Assembly (NCBI GenBank): GCA_030418545.1
Contig: QAIB01000013.1
Location: forward strand, 1-64,000
Source: Xenophilus aerolatus
Lineage (GTDB): Bacteria > Pseudomonadota > Gammaproteobacteria > Burkholderiales > Burkholderiaceae_C
Direction: 5' to 3'
Length of the DNA: 64,000 bases
The position numbers and the translations under genes were made by a program. Below are positions 20,376 through 29,079 of this stretch, piece after piece. Each line of letters begins with the position of its first letter. The stretch's first letter is position 1. The notes under the pieces are model-generated. The model saw only the letters and a program-made list of their open reading frames with translations. It did no database searches and had not been told where the DNA came from.

Positions 20376-22577
20376 ATGCCCGCACCGCGCAAGCTCTTCG
20401 TCACCACCGCCCTGCCGTACGCCAACGGCAACTTCCACATCGGCCACATCATGGAGTACATCCAGGCCGACATCTGGGTGCGGTTCCAGCGAATGAACGG
20501 GGCCGAGGTGAACTTCGTGGGCGCCGACGACGCGCACGGCGCGCCGATCATGATCGCGGCCGAGAAGGCCGGCAAGACGCCGCAGCAGTTCGTGGCCGAC
20601 ATCGCCGCGGGCCGCAAGCCGTATCTCGACGGCTTCCACATCGCCTTCGACAACTGGAGCTCGACGGATTCGCCCGAGAACCACGAGCTCGCAAAGCAGA
20701 TCTACCTCGACCTCAGGGCCGCCGGCCTGATCGAGACGCGCACCATCGAGCAGTTCTTCGACCCCGAGAAGAACATGTTCCTGCCCGACCGCTACATCAA
20801 GGGCGAGTGCCCCAACTGCCACGCCAAGGACCAGTACGGCGACAACTGCGAGGTGTGCGGCAAGGTCTACGCGCCGACCGACCTGATCAACCCCTATTCG
20901 GCCCTGTCGGGCGCCAAGCCGGTGCTGAAGAACTCGGAGCACTTCTTCTTCAAGCTCTCGGACCCGCGCTGCGTGGCCTTCCTCGAGGAGTGGACGCAGA
21001 ACGGCCAGCACGTGCAGCCCGAGGTGGCGCGCAAGGTGAAGGAATGGTTCAGCGTTCGCACGAACCCCGACGGCACGACCAGCGAAGGCCTGGGCGACTG
21101 GGACATCAGCCGCGACGCACCCTACTTCGGCATCGAGATCCCCGACGCGCCGGGCAAGTACTTCTATGTCTGGCTCGATGCGCCGGTGGGCTACCTCGCC
21201 TCGCTCAAGAACCTGCTCGACAAGGCCTGCATCGAGGTCGACATCGACGACAACACCTCGGAGCCCAGCGGCATGAGCCTGGAGCGCTACATGGCGCAGC
21301 CCGAGCTGGAGCAGGTGCACTTCATCGGCAAGGACATCATCACCTTCCACACGCTGTTCTGGCCCGCGATGCTGAAGTTCAGCGGCCGCAAGACGCCCGA
21401 CAGGATCTGCGTGCACGGCTTCCTCACCGTGAACAACGGCGAGAAGATGAGCAAGAGCCGCGGCACCGGCCTGGACCCGCTCAAGTACCTCAGCCTGGGC
21501 CTGAACGCCGAGTGGCTGCGCTACTACCTGGCGGCCAAGCTCAACGGCAAGAACGAGGACATCGACTTCAACCCCGAGGACTTCGTCGCCCGCGTCAACA
21601 GCGACCTGGTGGGCAAGTACATCAACATCGCGAGCCGCGCGGCCGGCTTCATCGGCAAGCGCTTCGGCGGCCAGCTCGGCACGCCGGGCGCCGACGGCGC
21701 GGCGCTGCTCGAGGCCCTGCGCGCCGCCGCGCCCGCGCTGCGCGAGCACTACGACGCCCGCGACACCGCGCGTGCCGTGCGCGAGACCATGGCCCTGGCC
21801 GACAAGGTGAACGAGTACGTCGACGCCAACAAGCCCTGGGAACTGGCCAAGAAGGAAGGCGCCGAGGCGCGCCTGCACGACGTGTGCACCGTGTGCATCG
21901 AGGCCTTCCGCCTGCTCACGCTCTACCTCAAGCCGGTGATGCCGGCCCTGGCGCAGAACGTCGAGGCCTTCCTCAAGATCGCGCCGCTGCAGTGGGCCGA
22001 CGCCGAGGCCGCCCTGCCTGCCGGCCACGCCATCGGCGAGTACAAGCACCTGATGCAGCGCGTCGACGCGAAGCTGCTGGACCAGCTCTTCGAACTGCCG
22101 CCGGCGGCAGCTTCAGAAGAAAAGACAGCCGCAGCGCCCGCCACGCCTGCGAAGGCAGCTACAAAAAGCGTAGCAAAGCCGGTCGACCCCGACGCACCGG
22201 GCGGCGAGGCGCTGGCCGAGACCATCGGCATCGACGACTTCGCCAAGGTCGACCTGCGCATCGCGAAGATCCTCGCCTGCGAAGCCGTCGAAGGCTCCAC
22301 CAAGCTGCTGCGCCTGACGCTCGACGTCGGCGAGAAGAGCGACGACGGCCAGCCGAAGACGCGCAACGTCTTCAGCGGCATCGCCTCGGCCTACCGCCCC
22401 GAGCAGCTCGTGGGCAAGCTCACCGTGATGGTCGCCAACCTCGCGCCGCGCAAGATGAAGTTCGGCCTCAGTGAAGGCATGGTGCTGGCCGCCAGCCACG
22501 CCGACGAGAAGGCGAACCCGGGCATCTTCGTGCTCGAACCCTTTGCCGGCGCGCAGCCGGGGATGCGGGTGCGCTGA
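20376..22577 (+). CDS. metG: Methionyl-tRNA synthetase
   Basis: The 733-residue enzyme charges tRNA-Met. Class I motifs are HIGH ([10 protein letters not shown]) and KMSKS (EKMSKSRG); the zinc knuckle is [18 protein letters not shown]; the C-terminal EMAP/Trbp-like tRNA-binding domain starts at [12 protein letters not shown]. It is longer than the 677-residue E. coli protein. Part of the difference is a linker of about 25 residues ([20 protein letters not shown]) encoded by an inverted copy of the window's dispersed repeat (22111-22180). The stop overlaps the start of the next gene (TGATG), opening a compact gene set that runs to selU. Confidence 0.97.
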   Translation: MPAPRKLFVTTALPYANGNFHIGHIMEYIQADIWVRFQRMNGAEVNFVGADDAHGAPIMIAAEKAGKTPQQFVADIAAGRKPYLDGFHIAFDNWSSTDSPENHELAKQIYLDLRAAGLIETRTIEQFFDPEKNMFLPDRYIKGECPNCHAKDQYGDNCEVCGKVYAPTDLINPYSALSGAKPVLKNSEHFFFKLSDPRCVAFLEEWTQNGQHVQPEVARKVKEWFSVRTNPDGTTSEGLGDWDISRDAPYFGIEIPDAPGKYFYVWLDAPVGYLASLKNLLDKACIEVDIDDNTSEPSGMSLERYMAQPELEQVHFIGKDIITFHTLFWPAMLKFSGRKTPDRICVHGFLTVNNGEKMSKSRGTGLDPLKYLSLGLNAEWLRYYLAAKLNGKNEDIDFNPEDFVARVNSDLVGKYINIASRAAGFIGKRFGGQLGTPGADGAALLEALRAAAPALREHYDARDTARAVRETMALADKVNEYVDANKPWELAKKEGAEARLHDVCTVCIEAFRLLTLYLKPVMPALAQNVEAFLKIAPLQWADAEAALPAGHAIGEYKHLMQRVDAKLLDQLFELPPAAASEEKTAAAPATPAKAATKSVAKPVDPDAPGGEALAETIGIDDFAKVDLRIAKILACEAVEGSTKLLRLTLDVGEKSDDGQPKTRNVFSGIASAYRPEQLVGKLTVMVANLAPRKMKFGLSEGMVLAASHADEKANPGIFVLEPFAGAQPGMRVR
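22111..22180 (-). repeat. Dispersed repeat, copy E, within metG linker
   Basis: Read on the minus strand it gives GCTACGCTTTTTGTAGCTGC, a CAGGCGTGGCGGGCGCTGCG arm and a TTTTCTTCTG end. This is the order of copy C (GCTATCTTTTTCGATAGCTG ... GCGGGCGTCGTGGCC ... TTTTTT). The hairpin arms GCTAC and GTAGC flank the T-run. It lies in frame between the catalytic and tRNA-binding domains of MetG. Confidence 0.55.
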
Positions 22578-22819
22578 TGCGGCGCACGGCGGCACGTCTG
22601 GCTGCGCTGGCAGCATGGCCCCTGGCGCTGGCGGGCTGCGGGTCGCTGGGCGTGGGCCTGGCCGCCAACAACCAGGGCGCCGCGGTGGGCCTGAGCACCG
22701 GCATCGGGCTGCCCACGGTCAACGCGCCGCGCGCCACTTGGCAGGCGCTGCCGCCGCCCCGGCTGGTCGACCCCTCGGCTTCCGACGCCGGCACCGACAC
22801 CCGCAAGGCCACGCCATGA
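22577..22819 (+). CDS. Small predicted lipoprotein
   Basis: The 80-residue product has a short signal peptide ending in a lipobox (WPLALAGCGSL), so Cys21 is probably lipidated. The mature part is about 60 residues, Gly/Ala/Pro-rich, with no recognisable domain. The ATG overlaps the metG stop (TGATG), and its own stop overlaps the next start (ATGA), indicating translational coupling. Function unknown. Confidence 0.7.
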   Translation: MRRTAARLAALAAWPLALAGCGSLGVGLAANNQGAAVGLSTGIGLPTVNAPRATWQALPPPRLVDPSASDAGTDTRKATP

Positions 22820-23193
22820 ACGCCGGCCGGCCGCACCGACGTGCCGGGCTGGCCCTGACGCTGACGCTCGCAGCCGTGCCGCTGCTCGACGGCTGCGCCG
22901 TCGCCAGTGTCGCGGGCGCTGCGGTGAGCGTGGGCGCCACCGCCGTGAGCGTGGGCGCCGGCGCGGTCGGCCTGGCCGCCGATGCCGCCATCGGCACCGC
23001 GCGCCTGACCGGCAAGGCCGTCGGCGCGGCGGTGGACGCGGCCGGCGGCGGCGACGACCACAGCGGCGTCAACATCCGCTTCCGCGAGCCCACGGCCGCC
23101 GACCGCGAGAAGCGGCGCCTGGCCGAGCAGCAGGCGCAGGAGGAAGACCGGCGCGCCGCCGGCCAGCTGCCGCCGCGCGGCGATGCGCCCTGA
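22816..23193 (+). CDS. Predicted lipoprotein with glycine/alanine-valine repeats
   Basis: The 125-residue product has a signal peptide and lipobox (AVPLLDGCAVA), then a repetitive hydrophobic stretch of VSVGA units (about residues 38-55) and a charged C-terminal helix (TAADREKRRLAEQQAQEEDR). It resembles small surface or envelope lipoproteins in Burkholderiales, but I assign no function. It overlaps the preceding small lipoprotein gene by 4 bases; the pair may have arisen or function together. Confidence 0.75.
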   Translation: MNAGRPHRRAGLALTLTLAAVPLLDGCAVASVAGAAVSVGATAVSVGAGAVGLAADAAIGTARLTGKAVGAAVDAAGGGDDHSGVNIRFREPTAADREKRRLAEQQAQEEDRRAAGQLPPRGDAP

Positions 23194-23235
23194 GCGCGCC
23201 GGTCCGCCCCACCCACTCATCCGGAACATCCCACC

Positions 23236-23598
23236 ATGCCCCATCTCGTCATCGAACATTCCGCCAACCTGGGCCCGCTGCCCGTGGCCGAGCTGCTGCC
23301 GGCCCTCAACCGGAGCGTGACGGACAGCCCCTCGATCACCGACGAGGCAGACCTGAAGACGCGCGTGCTCGCGCAGGACACCTTCCGCATCGGCAACCAG
23401 GCCGAGGGCCGCGCCTTCGTGCATGCGCAGCTGCGCCTGATGGCCGGACGCACGCCCGAGGCCAAGCGCGACCTGGCCCAGCGCATCGCGGCCGTGCTGC
23501 GCGGCGCCGTGCCGCGGCCGGCGGGGCTGGAGGTGCAGCTGAGCGTCGAGATCGTCGACATGGACCGCGACAGCTACGTGAAGGAAAAGCTCGCGTGA
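23236..23598 (+). CDS. 5-carboxymethyl-2-hydroxymuconate isomerase-like tautomerase
   Basis: The 120-residue product matches the HpaF/CHMI branch of the tautomerase superfamily, in which the N-terminal proline (MPHLVIEHSANL) is the catalytic base after removal of Met. Authentic CHMI acts in homoprotocatechuate breakdown, but no other hpa gene is nearby, so the physiological substrate is uncertain. Length is normal for the family. The start lies 42 bases after the preceding lipoprotein gene, and the stop overlaps a GTG start (GTGA) of the next gene. Confidence 0.85.
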   Translation: MPHLVIEHSANLGPLPVAELLPALNRSVTDSPSITDEADLKTRVLAQDTFRIGNQAEGRAFVHAQLRLMAGRTPEAKRDLAQRIAAVLRGAVPRPAGLEVQLSVEIVDMDRDSYVKEKLA

Positions 23599-24743
23599 AC
23601 CTGCGCCCGCTGGCCGGCGCGGCCCTTGCGCTGACGCTCGTGCTGGGTGCGCTGCATGCCCCCGCCGCGGGCGCGCAAAACACGGTCGCAGCCGCAGAAC
23701 AGCCCTGCGAAGCGGCCGCGTCCGACGCCTGCCTCATCGGCTTCGACCTGCCCGGCGCCGCAGGCCGGCTGCACTACTACGCTTCACGCAGCGATACGGG
23801 CAGCCCTGAAGCAGGCATGGCACCGACCACGGCGCTGGTCGTGATGCACGGCCACCCGCGCGATGCCAACCGCAGCTTCGACGCCGGTCTGCGCGCCGCG
23901 CGCGCGGCCGGCCGGCTTGGCGACACGCTGGTCGTCGCACCGCTGTTCCAGGTCGGCGAAGCGGACGCGGCCCGCTGCCGCACGCGCGGCGTGCCGGTGG
24001 CCGAGCCCGGCGACGCGCTGTGGACCTGCGGCGGCTGGCTGGAAGGGGCGCCCTCGCTCGGCGGCCGGCCGATCGGCGCCTTCGCCGCGCTCGATGCGCT
24101 GGTCGCCGAGCTGCATCGCCGCTGGCCCAGCCTGAAGACCGTGACGCTGGCGGGCTTCTCGGCCGGCGCGCAGATGCTGCAGCACGGCGTCGGCTTCGCG
24201 GCCGATCCGCCCGCCGGACTGCGCCTGCGCTACGTGATCGCCGACCCCGGCAGCTGGCTGTACTTCGACCCGGTGCGACCGGTGCCGCAGCGCGACGGCC
24301 AGGCCGTGGACTGGTCGGCCTGCGGCAGCGGCGCAGCGTTCCCCGGCGGCTGCGAGTTCGCGCTGCAGCCGCCCGACGCCGCGGCCTGCCCCGGCCACGA
24401 CCGATGGAAGTACGGCACCGGCAGCCTGCCCGCGGCGCTCGGCCGCGACGCGGCGCCGGCGCGCGCCCGTTATGCCGCCGCCGAGGTGCACTACCTCGAG
24501 GGTGCGCTCGACAGCAGCGCCGACAAGGGCACCTACTACCCCATCCTCGACAAATCCTGCGCGGCCATGCTGCAGGGCCCCTACCGCCTGCAGCGCGGCG
24601 TGGCCTATGCGGCCTACGACCGCGCGCTGCTCGCGCCGGCGCAGGCACGCCAGGTCACGGTGGTGCCGGGCTGCGCGCACGACGTGGGCTGCGTGCTGCC
24701 GTCCGACGCGGCGCGTGCCGCTCTCTTCCCCGCACCGCGATGA
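23595..24743 (+). CDS. Secreted alpha/beta hydrolase
   Basis: The 382-residue protein has a signal peptide (LALTLVLGALHAPAAGA) and an alpha/beta-hydrolase core: strand ALVVMHGHP with an HG oxyanion motif, nucleophile elbow GFSAGAQ and a candidate catalytic His in CAHDVGC. Many cysteines suggest periplasmic disulfides. Substrate unknown; an esterase or polymer depolymerase is possible. It begins with GTG overlapping the preceding stop, and its stop overlaps the selU start (ATGA), so all three appear coupled. Confidence 0.75.
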   Translation: MNLRPLAGAALALTLVLGALHAPAAGAQNTVAAAEQPCEAAASDACLIGFDLPGAAGRLHYYASRSDTGSPEAGMAPTTALVVMHGHPRDANRSFDAGLRAARAAGRLGDTLVVAPLFQVGEADAARCRTRGVPVAEPGDALWTCGGWLEGAPSLGGRPIGAFAALDALVAELHRRWPSLKTVTLAGFSAGAQMLQHGVGFAADPPAGLRLRYVIADPGSWLYFDPVRPVPQRDGQAVDWSACGSGAAFPGGCEFALQPPDAAACPGHDRWKYGTGSLPAALGRDAAPARARYAAAEVHYLEGALDSSADKGTYYPILDKSCAAMLQGPYRLQRGVAYAAYDRALLAPAQARQVTVVPGCAHDVGCVLPSDAARAALFPAPR

Positions 24744-25804
24744 CCCACCGCCAGCCGATCCGCGTCGCCGACATCGGGGCCTTCGACACCCTGATCGACG
24801 CCCGCTCGCCGTCGGAGTTCGCGCTCGACCACATCCCGGGCGCCATCAACTGCCCGGTGCTCGACGACGACGAGCGCCGCATCGTCGGCACGATCTACAA
24901 GCAGACCGGCGCCTTCGAGGCCCGGCGCGTGGGCGGCGCGATGGTGGCCGCCAACCTCGCGCGCCACCTGCGCGAGCGCTTCGCCGACCGACCCGCGCAC
25001 TGGAAGCCGCTGGTCTACTGCTGGCGCGGCGGCCTGCGCAGCGGCTCGATGGTGAACTGGCTGCGCCTGGTCGGCTGGGACGCGCAGCAGCTCGCCGGCG
25101 GCTACAAGAGCTGGCGCCGCCACGTCATCGAACGCATCGCCGACGCCTGCCCGGCCTTGCCGCTGGTGGTGCTGTGCGGCGCCACCGGCAGCGCCAAGAC
25201 GCGGCTCCTGCACCGCATGGCCGAGGGCGGCGCGCAGGTGCTGGACCTGGAGGGCCTGGCGCGGCACCGCGGCTCGCTGCTGGGCGCGCTGCGCGGCGTG
25301 CCGCAGCCCTCGCAGAAGCATTTCGAGACGCTGCTCGCGCAGCAGTTGGAGCGCTTCGACCTCGACCGCCCCGTGTTCACCGAAGGCGAGAGCCCGCGCA
25401 TCGGCCGCATCGCGCTGCCGCAGCAGCTGGTCGACCGCATGCGCGAGGCGCCGTGCATCGAGGTGCAGGCCACGCCCGAGGCGCGCCTGGCCTACCTGCT
25501 GCGCGACTACGCCGACCTGGGCGAGGACCGCGAGGCGCTGGCGCAGCTGATGGCGCATTTCAAGGAGTCGCAGGGCAAGGCGAGCGTGCAGCGCTGGCAG
25601 GACTGGGCGCGGGCCGGCGACCTGCGCGCCCTCTTCGACGAGCTGATGCGGCTGCACTACGACCCGCATTACGAACGCTCGCAGGCCAGGCACTTCAGGC
25701 GCTGGGAACAGCGGCTCGCGGTGCCGGCCGACGACCTGTCGGAGGCCGCGCTCGACGGCCTGGCGCAGCGGGTGCTGGCGGCTGCGAGCCCTGGCGTTTC
25801 ATAG
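24740..25804 (+). CDS. selU: tRNA 2-selenouridine synthase
   Basis: The 354-residue protein (also called MnmH or YbbB) replaces sulfur by selenium in the 2-thiouridine of certain tRNA anticodons, using selenophosphate. The rhodanese domain carries the catalytic cysteine in VYCWRGGLRSGS, and the second half has a P-loop (GATGSAKT). The domain order and length are those of the family. It is the last gene of the overlapped metG-selU set and converges on selD, which makes its selenophosphate substrate. An inverted dispersed repeat fills the gap between them. Confidence 0.95.
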   Translation: MTHRQPIRVADIGAFDTLIDARSPSEFALDHIPGAINCPVLDDDERRIVGTIYKQTGAFEARRVGGAMVAANLARHLRERFADRPAHWKPLVYCWRGGLRSGSMVNWLRLVGWDAQQLAGGYKSWRRHVIERIADACPALPLVVLCGATGSAKTRLLHRMAEGGAQVLDLEGLARHRGSLLGALRGVPQPSQKHFETLLAQQLERFDLDRPVFTEGESPRIGRIALPQQLVDRMREAPCIEVQATPEARLAYLLRDYADLGEDREALAQLMAHFKESQGKASVQRWQDWARAGDLRALFDELMRLHYDPHYERSQARHFRRWEQRLAVPADDLSEAALDGLAQRVLAAASPGVS

Positions 25805-25880
25805 AAAAAAGTGGCCACGACGCCCGCGGGACGGGCGCCGCCAGCTATCGAAAAAGATAGCAAATCGGCTTTCAGCGCCT
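25801..25880 (-). repeat. Dispersed repeat, copy C, between selU and selD
   Basis: It includes a perfect hairpin GCTATC GAAAAA GATAGC (25844-25861) and a GC arm CGCCCGCGGGACGGGCGCCG next to a run AGAAAAAA. On the minus strand the order is GATAGCTGG, GCGCCCGTCCCGCGGGCG, TTTTTT. It provides the selU stop codon and fills the convergent gap completely; the hairpin could help terminate both transcripts. Confidence 0.65.
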
Positions 25881-26936
25881 TCAGTCGACCACGACCTGCG
25901 GCGCACCGGCCGCCATGCGCCCGACCACCGCCGCGTCGCCGAAGCCTTGCTGCGCGAAGGTCGCCAGCACCCGCTCCGCGGCGTCGGGCGCACAGGCCAC
26001 GAGCAGGCCGCCCGAGGTCTGCGGATCGGTCAGCAGCGCACGCAGCACCGCATCGTGCTCCAGCCCCTTCACGTCCGCCCCGTACGACGCCCAGTTGCGG
26101 CCCGAAGCGCCGGTGACGGTGCCGCGCCCGGCCAGCGCCTGCACGCCGGGCAGCCAGCGCAGGGCCTTGCCGTCGACGTGCGCCGTCAGGCCGGCACCGC
26201 GCGCGAGTTCCAGCGTGTGGCCCAGCAGGCCGAAACCGGTGACGTCGGTCAGCGCATGCACGCCGGGCAGGCGCGCGAGTTCGGTGCCGGGGCGGTTGAG
26301 CTTGGTCGTCGCCTCGATCATGGCGGCGTAGCCCTCGGCGTCGAGTTCGCCCTTCTTCAGCGCTGCCGACAGGATGCCCACCCCAAGAGGCTTGCCGAGG
26401 ATCAGCACGTCGCCCGCCTGCGCGGTGGCGTTGCGCTTGAGGTGCTCGATCTCGACGATGCCGATGCCCACCAGGCCGTAGATGGGCTCGACCGAATCGA
26501 TGGAGTGCCCGCCCGCCAGCGGAATGCCGGCCTCGCGGCACACCGACTCGCCGCCCTCGAGGATCTTCGCGATGACCTCGTGCGGCAGCACGTTGATCGG
26601 CATGCCCACGATGGCCAGCGCCATCAGCGGCTGCGCGCCCATGGCGTACAGGTCCGACAGCGCGTTGGTCGCCGCGATGCGGCCGAAGTCGCGCGGGTCG
26701 TCCACGATGGGCATGAAGAAGTCGGTGGTCGCGACGATGGCCTGGCGGTCGTTGATGCGGTAGACGGCGGCGTCGTCGGCCGTCTCGGTGCCCACCAGCA
26801 GGTCGGGAAAGACCATGGGCGGCAGGCTGCTCTTGGCCAGCAATGCGCTCAGCACGCCCGGCGCGATCTTGCAGCCGCAGCCGCCGCCGTGAGAGAGCGA
26901 GGTGAGGCGTGGGGAGGAATCGATGGCTGCGGTCAT
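25881..26936 (-). CDS. selD: Selenide, water dikinase (selenophosphate synthase)
   Basis: The 351-residue enzyme makes selenophosphate from selenide and ATP. The active-site cysteine-lysine motif GGGCGCK is present near residue 20, so this is the Cys form and not a selenoprotein. Other family blocks are seen (DDAAVYRINDRQAIVATTDF, AGGHSIDSVEPIYG, DVTGFGLLGH, TDPQTSGGLL). It supplies selU (convergent neighbour) and, with selC and selB at 61-64 kb, selenocysteine synthesis. It is the distal gene of a four-gene same-strand set, 31 bases after the ferritin-like gene. Confidence 0.97.
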   Translation of the reverse strand: MTAAIDSSPRLTSLSHGGGCGCKIAPGVLSALLAKSSLPPMVFPDLLVGTETADDAAVYRINDRQAIVATTDFFMPIVDDPRDFGRIAATNALSDLYAMGAQPLMALAIVGMPINVLPHEVIAKILEGGESVCREAGIPLAGGHSIDSVEPIYGLVGIGIVEIEHLKRNATAQAGDVLILGKPLGVGILSAALKKGELDAEGYAAMIEATTKLNRPGTELARLPGVHALTDVTGFGLLGHTLELARGAGLTAHVDGKALRWLPGVQALAGRGTVTGASGRNWASYGADVKGLEHDAVLRALLTDPQTSGGLLVACAPDAAERVLATFAQQGFGDAAVVGRMAAGAPQVVVD

Positions 26937-26967
26937 GGCGTCGGGTCGAAGAGAAAGAGAAAGGGAT

Positions 26968-28242
26968 TCACATGAAGTTTCGCGTATGCAGCGCCGACAG
27001 GCGCTCGGCCTCGGGGCGGCCGAAGCCCAGGCGCAGCAGGCGGGTGAGGCGGCCGTCGGCCATGTCGCGCATGAGCTGCTGCACCTTGGCGAAGCCCGAG
27101 GCGACGGCCGGCGGCGTCAGCTCGCCGGCGCCGATGAGCACCATGGCGTCGAACACTTCCTCGTTGAGGCCAGCGGTGCCGGCCAGGCTGTCGTGCCGCG
27201 CCTCCACGGCCTGCGCGAGGCGCCCGCGCATCGCGGGCTCCTGCTGCAGGCGGTACAGCAGGTGCGACATGCCCAGGGCCACGTGGCGCGCCTCGTCGCG
27301 CGCGGCGAGCTTCGCGATCTGCCGCGTGAGCGGGTCGGGGGCGTGCGCGGCCAGGAACTGCAGCAGGTTGACGAAGGTGCCCTCGCCCAGCACCGACAGC
27401 AGGAAGCCGGCGACGGAGAAGTCCGGCTCGTCGAGCAGGCTCTTGAGAGAAGCCTGCCCGCCCGCGGTCGAGAGCGCCGGCTCGCCGCCGCCCAGGCGAA
27501 TGCGCCGGGTGAACACCTCGATGTGCCGCGCCTCGTCGGCCACCTGGATCGCCAGCGCCGCCTGCAGCTCGCGGTAGTGCGGATGGACCTGGCCGAGGAA
27601 GCGCGCGGGCACCAGCAGCGCCGCGTTCTCGTTCTCGACCATGTAGGTCATGACCTGGCGGATCGCGGCCTCGACTTCGGGCGGGTGCGTGAAAGTCACG
27701 CTCCAGTCCAGCGCGGTGTCCGGGTCCCACTGCGCGCCCACGGCCTGCGCATAGAGCTCGGCGGCGTTCTCGGCCCAGAGTTCGTCCTTGCGGTCGAGGC
27801 GAAAGGCGATGTCGGGCGAGCCGGCCTCCACGCGCGCACCGCGCGCCGCCAGGCCCCAATGCGCGGGCGCATGCGGCAGCACCGCGCCCTCGGCGCGCGG
27901 GTCGGCATGGCCGGTGTGCGCGGCGTCGCGCCAGCGGCCGGCCTCTGCGGTGCCGGGGGTGACGAGGGCGACGGGCAGCGGCGCCTCACTTGTCGCGACC
28001 GTGCCCTCACCCCCACCCTCTTCGAGGGGGAGAGGAAGTGAAGTCCACGACAAGGTGTGGCCCTGCACGCGGCACCAGTCGGCCAGCTGCGCCTGCCAGC
28101 CGGGCGCACGCCCGGTCACGCGCAGCGACTCGCCCTCGGGCAAGGCCGCCAGCGCGTGCCGCACCAGCAGGTGCGCGCCCGCGTCGAAGCCCAGCGCCTC
28201 AATATCGATAGTCGGCGGCGACGATGTTTCCACGCTCGTCAT
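26968..28242 (-). CDS. Ferritin-like di-iron protein with N-terminal TusA-like domain
   Basis: The 424-residue protein has two parts. Residues about 10-68 resemble a TusA/SirA sulfur-carrier fold (HALAALPEGESLRVTGRAPG, then WCRVQGHTL) but lack the CPxP cysteine motif. Residues about 190-330 form a four-helix ferritin-like domain with two DEARH motifs (236-240, 316-320) and glutamates in MVENEN and LGEGTF as di-iron ligands. It may therefore be an iron-dependent oxidase or oxygenase; its substrate is unknown. The ATG at 28242 overlaps the PhnD-like gene by 44 bases, and selD follows. Residues about 70-80 (PLPLEEGGGEG) come from an inserted DNA repeat. Confidence 0.75.
   Translation of the reverse strand: MTSVETSSPPTIDIEALGFDAGAHLLVRHALAALPEGESLRVTGRAPGWQAQLADWCRVQGHTLSWTSLPLPLEEGGGEGTVATSEAPLPVALVTPGTAEAGRWRDAAHTGHADPRAEGAVLPHAPAHWGLAARGARVEAGSPDIAFRLDRKDELWAENAAELYAQAVGAQWDPDTALDWSVTFTHPPEVEAAIRQVMTYMVENENAALLVPARFLGQVHPHYRELQAALAIQVADEARHIEVFTRRIRLGGGEPALSTAGGQASLKSLLDEPDFSVAGFLLSVLGEGTFVNLLQFLAAHAPDPLTRQIAKLAARDEARHVALGMSHLLYRLQQEPAMRGRLAQAVEARHDSLAGTAGLNEEVFDAMVLIGAGELTPPAVASGFAKVQQLMRDMADGRLTRLLRLGFGRPEAERLSALHTRNFM
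28004..28037 (-). repeat. CCCTCACCCC-type repeat in frame in ferritin-like gene
   Basis: The plus strand reads CCCTCACCCCCACCCTCTTC then GAGGGGGAGAGG, a small palindromic element. A second copy lies in selB at 63276-63312. Both are translated in the same frame and give nearly identical peptides (PLPLEEGGGEG here, [12 protein letters not shown] in SelB). Confidence 0.65.
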
Positions 28243-29059
28243 AGAAGCCCTGTTCGGTGGCGGCGCGCTCCAGCAGGCTGAAGCCGCTGGCTCGGCCCTC
28301 GCGCCACTGCTTCAGGCCTTCCAGCTCCAGCAGCGGGCGCACCTTGGCGTCGTTCCAGTCCATCGCCAGCAGCAGCTGCGCGAAACGCTGCGATGCCGCT
28401 GCATCCACGCCGGGGCTCACGGTCATCGTGCAGTGGTCGTACCGGCCGGTGGTGGCCAGCACGCGCGTGCCGCCCGCGGGCAAGGTGCCTTCCTTGGCGA
28501 AGGCGCGGTGGTTGCCGGCGATCATCCAGCTGGCGTCCACCTCGCCGGCCAGCATCGCGACGGCCGCATCGCGCTCGCCGCCGATGTGGTCGCCGTGCTT
28601 GCCGCCCAGCACGTCGAAGCGGCGCACCTGGTAGTCCCTGCCGGGCGCGAGGCCGCCCTCGTGCTGCAGGTGGTCCAGCGGGATCAGCGTGGCCTGCGGC
28701 GAATCGATGGCGCCGAAGCCCACCGTCCGGCCCTGGAGGTCGGCCAGCGACTGCACCGGGCTGTCGGCCTTGACGACCAGCACGGACTGCAGGTCCTGGT
28801 CGGTGTCGCGCATCACCAGGGACTGCACGGCCTGGCCGCGCGCACGTGCCATGCGGTCGGCGCGCACCCAGGCCAGCGGCGAGTTCCAGGCGAAGGCGAT
28901 GTCGCCGGTGAACTGGGCCTCGACCTGCGTCTCGTAGTTGGAGTAGAGGATGTAGTCCATCGCGAAGCCGCGCTCCGCCAGGTAGGTCTTGAAGCCTTCC
29001 CAGATGGTGACGACCTTGGGCGCGTAGGCGACGGCGCCGAGCATGAAGGGTTGGGGCAT
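28199..29059 (-). CDS. PhnD/SsuA-type binding protein without signal peptide
   Basis: The 286-residue product has the type II periplasmic-binding fold of PhnD-like phosphonate/phosphite binding proteins (PKVVTIWEGFKTYLAERGF, FAWNSPLAWVRADR, LADLQGRTVGFGAIDSPQAT, DVLGGKHGDHIGGERDAAVA). It has no N-terminal signal sequence, and no ABC permease or ATPase is adjacent, so a cytoplasmic ligand-binding or sensing role is more likely than transport. AGGA lies 7 bases before the ATG at 29059. It sits 20 bases after the acyl-CoA-dehydrogenase-like gene and overlaps the ferritin-like gene. Confidence 0.75.
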   Translation of the reverse strand: MPQPFMLGAVAYAPKVVTIWEGFKTYLAERGFAMDYILYSNYETQVEAQFTGDIAFAWNSPLAWVRADRMARARGQAVQSLVMRDTDQDLQSVLVVKADSPVQSLADLQGRTVGFGAIDSPQATLIPLDHLQHEGGLAPGRDYQVRRFDVLGGKHGDHIGGERDAAVAMLAGEVDASWMIAGNHRAFAKEGTLPAGGTRVLATTGRYDHCTMTVSPGVDAAASQRFAQLLLAMDWNDAKVRPLLELEGLKQWREGRASGFSLLERAATEQGFYDERGNIVAADYRY

Positions 29060-29079
29060 GGGTCGGTCCTGAAAGGGTT

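Noticed and set aside
25881-26936. SelD as a selenoprotein
   Set aside because: The active-site position is a normal cysteine codon (GGGCGCK).
28199-29059. Periplasmic phosphonate transporter component
   Set aside because: No signal peptide and no adjacent permease or ATPase; only the fold is supported.
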